Positions 5,056 through 6,648 of a stretch of 6,648 bases of DNA are shown piece after piece. The DNA is from Sphingomonas sp. (GTDB lineage Bacteria > Pseudomonadota > Alphaproteobacteria > Sphingomonadales > Sphingomonadaceae). A program made the position numbers and the translations under genes. Within the stretch, counting starts at the first letter, position 1. Each line of letters starts with the position of its first letter. The stretch lies in contig JASLBO010000151.1 of assembly GCA_030146605.1 (NCBI GenBank), positions 1 to 6,648 on the forward strand, read 5' to 3'. The notes under the pieces were generated by a model. The model saw only the letters and a program-made list of their open reading frames with translations, made no database searches and had not been told where the DNA came from.

Positions 5056-5679
5056 TTACAGCTTTCCGAACACCGCCTCGTAGCCCGACTGATCGCCGCG
5101 GGCGAGGAACCCGGCCTGCTCGATCCAGCGATCGCGATGAATGCGGCCCTGGAAGGTGCCGAGCTGCGCGTCGAGCGCCTGGGCCTCGGCGGGGCTGAGC
5201 GCGGCGATCTGGGCGAAGCTGGTAACGCCGAGACCGTTCAGCCGTTCGGCGAGCTTGGGACCGACGCCCTTCATGCGCGTGAGATCGTTGGCGCCGGAGG
5301 GTGCGGGTGCTGGATCGGACGCAGCGAGCGTCGCTGGTGCGGCGTCGAGCGGCGCTGCCGCGGCAATCGGCTCGTCGGCGAGCGGCGCGGGCTCGGGCGC
5401 GGTCGCGTCGACCGGGGCATCGGCGATCGGCGGCGGGGAAGGGCGCACCGGCGGCGCGGCGACAGGCTTTACCGGCATGGACCCGCTCGACTGGCTGACC
5501 TCGCCGCGGACCTCGAGCTCCCGGCGCGCCTGGTGGCGACGTTTGGATAGCCGCGTGCCCCAGGCGAGGATGAACAGGGCGAGGAGGATGCCGAGGCCGA
5601 TCAGCACGAAGGAGAGCGTCAGCCAAACCGGCGCCCCGTCGTATAATGTGCCACCCGTCTGCCAAGCAGTATCGTTCAT
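5056..5679 (-). CDS. Membrane-anchored helix-hairpin-helix protein with Pro/Ala-rich linker
   Basis: The product is 207 residues. A single transmembrane segment (about 18-40, V-W-L-T-L-S-F-V-L-I-G-L-G) is followed by a basic stretch (43-53, R-L-S-K-R-R-H-Q-A-R-R), suggesting the rest is cytoplasmic. Residues 69-130 are a Pro/Ala-rich low-complexity linker. The C-terminal domain (131-193) holds a helix-hairpin-helix signature, L-T-R-M-K-G-V-G-P-K-L-A-E-R-L-N (133-148), then G-V-T-S-F-A-Q-I-A-A-L (151-161) and F-Q-G-R-I-H-R-D-R-W-I-E-Q-A (176-189). This resembles small domains annotated as predicted flap-endonuclease-1-like 5' DNA nuclease. I see no nuclease active site, so DNA binding is the safer inference and enzymatic activity is doubtful. 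AGGAG lies eight bases before the ATG at 5679. The gene looks monocistronic. Confidence 0.85.
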   Translation of the reverse strand: MNDTAWQTGGTLYDGAPVWLTLSFVLIGLGILLALFILAWGTRLSKRRHQARRELEVRGEVSQSSGSMPVKPVAAPPVRPSPPPIADAPVDATAPEPAPLADEPIAAAAPLDAAPATLAASDPAPAPSGANDLTRMKGVGPKLAERLNGLGVTSFAQIAALSPAEAQALDAQLGTFQGRIHRDRWIEQAGFLARGDQSGYEAVFGKL

Positions 5680-5784
5680 TCAACTCGCTCCTGACGCCAT
5701 GCCGTCACCTGCATTCTCAACTGCATAGCGGCGGATTTCGCAGCGTCCAGCGGCGTCGCGCGAACGCGCCGGGCGAACAGCGAA

Positions 5785-5814
5785 AAGGGCCGGAGGATCG
5801 CTCCTCCGGCCCTT
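5785..5814 (-). terminator. Intrinsic terminator of the amino acid permease gene
   Basis: AAGGGCCGGAGGA (5785-5797) pairs perfectly over 13 bp with TCCTCCGGCCCTT (5802-5814). On the minus strand the loop is GCGA and the stem runs into TTTTCG. It begins about 20 bases after the permease stop at 5835, which fits a rho-independent terminator for that gene. Confidence 0.85.
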
Positions 5815-5834
5815 ATATCTTGTGACTGCCGGCC

Positions 5835-6648
5835 TCAGTGCGTGCCGGGTACCGGCGGGTCCAGTTCCTCATATGCCTCGTGCTCATGCACTTCGGTGAG
5901 GCCGCGGCCGACATGGCTCTTGCGCCGGCTATAGGCGAAATACACCACGAGGCCGATCGCCGCCCAGATCACGAACATCAGCTTGGTGTCGTGGCCCAGG
6001 CTGTAGAACAGATAGATGCAGCCGAGGATCGCGATCGGCGCGGTGACGACGATGAACGGGGTGCGGAACGGCCGATGCCGGGTCGGATCGGTGCGGCGCA
6101 GCACCAGCACTGCGATCGACACCGCGGCAAATGCGAACAAGGTGCCCGAGTTCGAGATGTCGGCCAGCTTGCCGACCGGGAAGAAGGCGGCGAACAACGC
6201 CACGAAGATGCCCGTCAGGATAGTGATGACGTGCGGGGTGTGGAACTTCGGATGGACCTTGGAGAAGACCGCGGGAAGCAGGCCGTCGCGGCTCATCACG
6301 AAGAAGATGCGGGTCTGGCCAAACATCATCATCAGGATGACCGAAGGCAGCGCCAGCCCGGCGGCGAGGCCGATCAGGTTGCCGATCTGCGGCCAGCCGA
6401 TTTCGCGCAGCGTCCACGCCAAAGCTTCCTTCGAGCAGACCACCGCATCGCGGCCGGTGGCGGCGACATTGTCGGCGCAGGCCTTGGTCAGCTCGACGCT
6501 GCCCGGGGGCAGCGCCGCGCCGTCGGGTCCGAGCATCGGCTGCGCGCCGACGCTGCCGATCACGCCGGCGGCGACGAGCAGGTAGAAGATCGTGCAGATG
6601 GCGAGCGAGCCGATCAGCCCGATCGGCATGTTGCGTTGCGGATTCTTG
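5835..6648 (-). CDS. APC-family amino acid permease (C-terminal part, runs off the window)
   Basis: The frame is open from the right edge (K-N-P-Q-R-N before M-P-I-G-L-I-G) to a TGA at 5835-5837, giving the last 270 residues. The Met at 6629 is internal: N-P-Q-R-N-M-P-I-G-L-I is a conserved stretch in the middle of APC permeases, so the true start lies beyond the window. Visible hydrophobic segments lie in I-G-S-L-A-I-C-T-I-F-Y-L-L-V-A, G-L-A-A-G-L-A-L-P-S-V-I-L-M-M, a segment after F-H-T-P-H-V-I-T, and three more toward the end. The loop S-R-D-G-L-L-P-A-V-F-S-K-V-H-P-K is a family signature. A large loop between the first two segments carries two Cys about 14 residues apart. The short tail is cytoplasmic and acidic. 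The sequence is closest in style to cationic amino acid transporter (CAT/YfnA-like) members. The substrate cannot be read from this part. Confidence 0.9.
   Translation of the reverse strand, partial: KNPQRNMPIGLIGSLAICTIFYLLVAAGVIGSVGAQPMLGPDGAALPPGSVELTKACADNVAATGRDAVVCSKEALAWTLREIGWPQIGNLIGLAAGLALPSVILMMMFGQTRIFFVMSRDGLLPAVFSKVHPKFHTPHVITILTGIFVALFAAFFPVGKLADISNSGTLFAFAAVSIAVLVLRRTDPTRHRPFRTPFIVVTAPIAILGCIYLFYSLGHDTKLMFVIWAAIGLVVYFAYSRRKSHVGRGLTEVHEHEAYEELDPPVPGTH

Noticed and set aside
3587..5683. A 698-codon open frame on the minus strand, antisense to the CorC/HlyC-like gene
   Set aside because: It is a by-product of high GC codon bias. The translation is rich in Arg, His, Asp and Gly with no domain pattern, and it spans two well-supported genes in other frames.
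1..6648. CRISPR arrays, insertion sequences, phage genes, toxin-antitoxin or defence genes
   Set aside because: No regularly spaced repeats, transposase motifs or recognisable mobile or defence proteins were seen on either strand. The window looks like ordinary core chromosome.

Overview
The window is a GC-rich, densely packed stretch of chromosome. Its gene content points to an alphaproteobacterium of the Sphingomonas group. The pointers are an acetoacetyl-CoA reductase tail ending in the PhaB style, a phytase-like esterase with a signal peptide, a single-TM helix-hairpin-helix protein of a kind I associate with sphingomonads, and short GAAA-loop palindromes (REP-like) between genes. The genus is inferred from protein style only; no rRNA or other marker gene is present.

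Layout from left to right. Positions 1-135 hold the 3' end of a short-chain dehydrogenase, probably PhaB, followed by a 12-bp terminator-like hairpin and a second small hairpin/repeat. A secreted phytase-like esterase follows on the plus strand (311-1336). It converges on rpmB (ribosomal protein L28, minus strand, 1358-1657), and the rpmB terminator is embedded in the last codons of the esterase gene. Divergent from rpmB is a plus-strand cluster: a 97-aa single-TM protein with three copies of a short V-x-[LV]-P-T motif, a Pmp3/YqaE small membrane protein starting inside the preceding stop codon (TAATG), and then tadA, the tRNA adenosine-34 deaminase. An 18-19 bp perfect palindrome and a partner palindrome fill the gap between tadA and a convergent OmpA-family glycine-zipper lipoprotein gene (minus, 2926-3603). 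Divergent from that gene is a CorC/HlyC-type DUF21-CBS membrane protein (3737-5032). It converges on a membrane-anchored helix-hairpin-helix protein (minus, 5056-5679). The right end carries the C-terminal half of an APC-family amino acid permease (minus, running out of the window) with a strong terminator.

Most of this is housekeeping or envelope biology: translation (L28, TadA), envelope structure (OmpA-like lipoprotein), membrane and ion homeostasis (Pmp3, CorC/HlyC, permease) and carbon storage (PhaB). The genes do not form one pathway. The only operon-like unit is the 97-aa protein with Pmp3, possibly continuing into tadA. I found no tRNA, rRNA, CRISPR array, insertion sequence, phage gene or defence system. 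The items most worth a second look are the triplicate-motif small protein coupled to Pmp3, the TM-HHH protein, and the hairpin/repeat elements. No gene-free stretch exceeds 300 bases; the longest gaps are about 155-175 bases.
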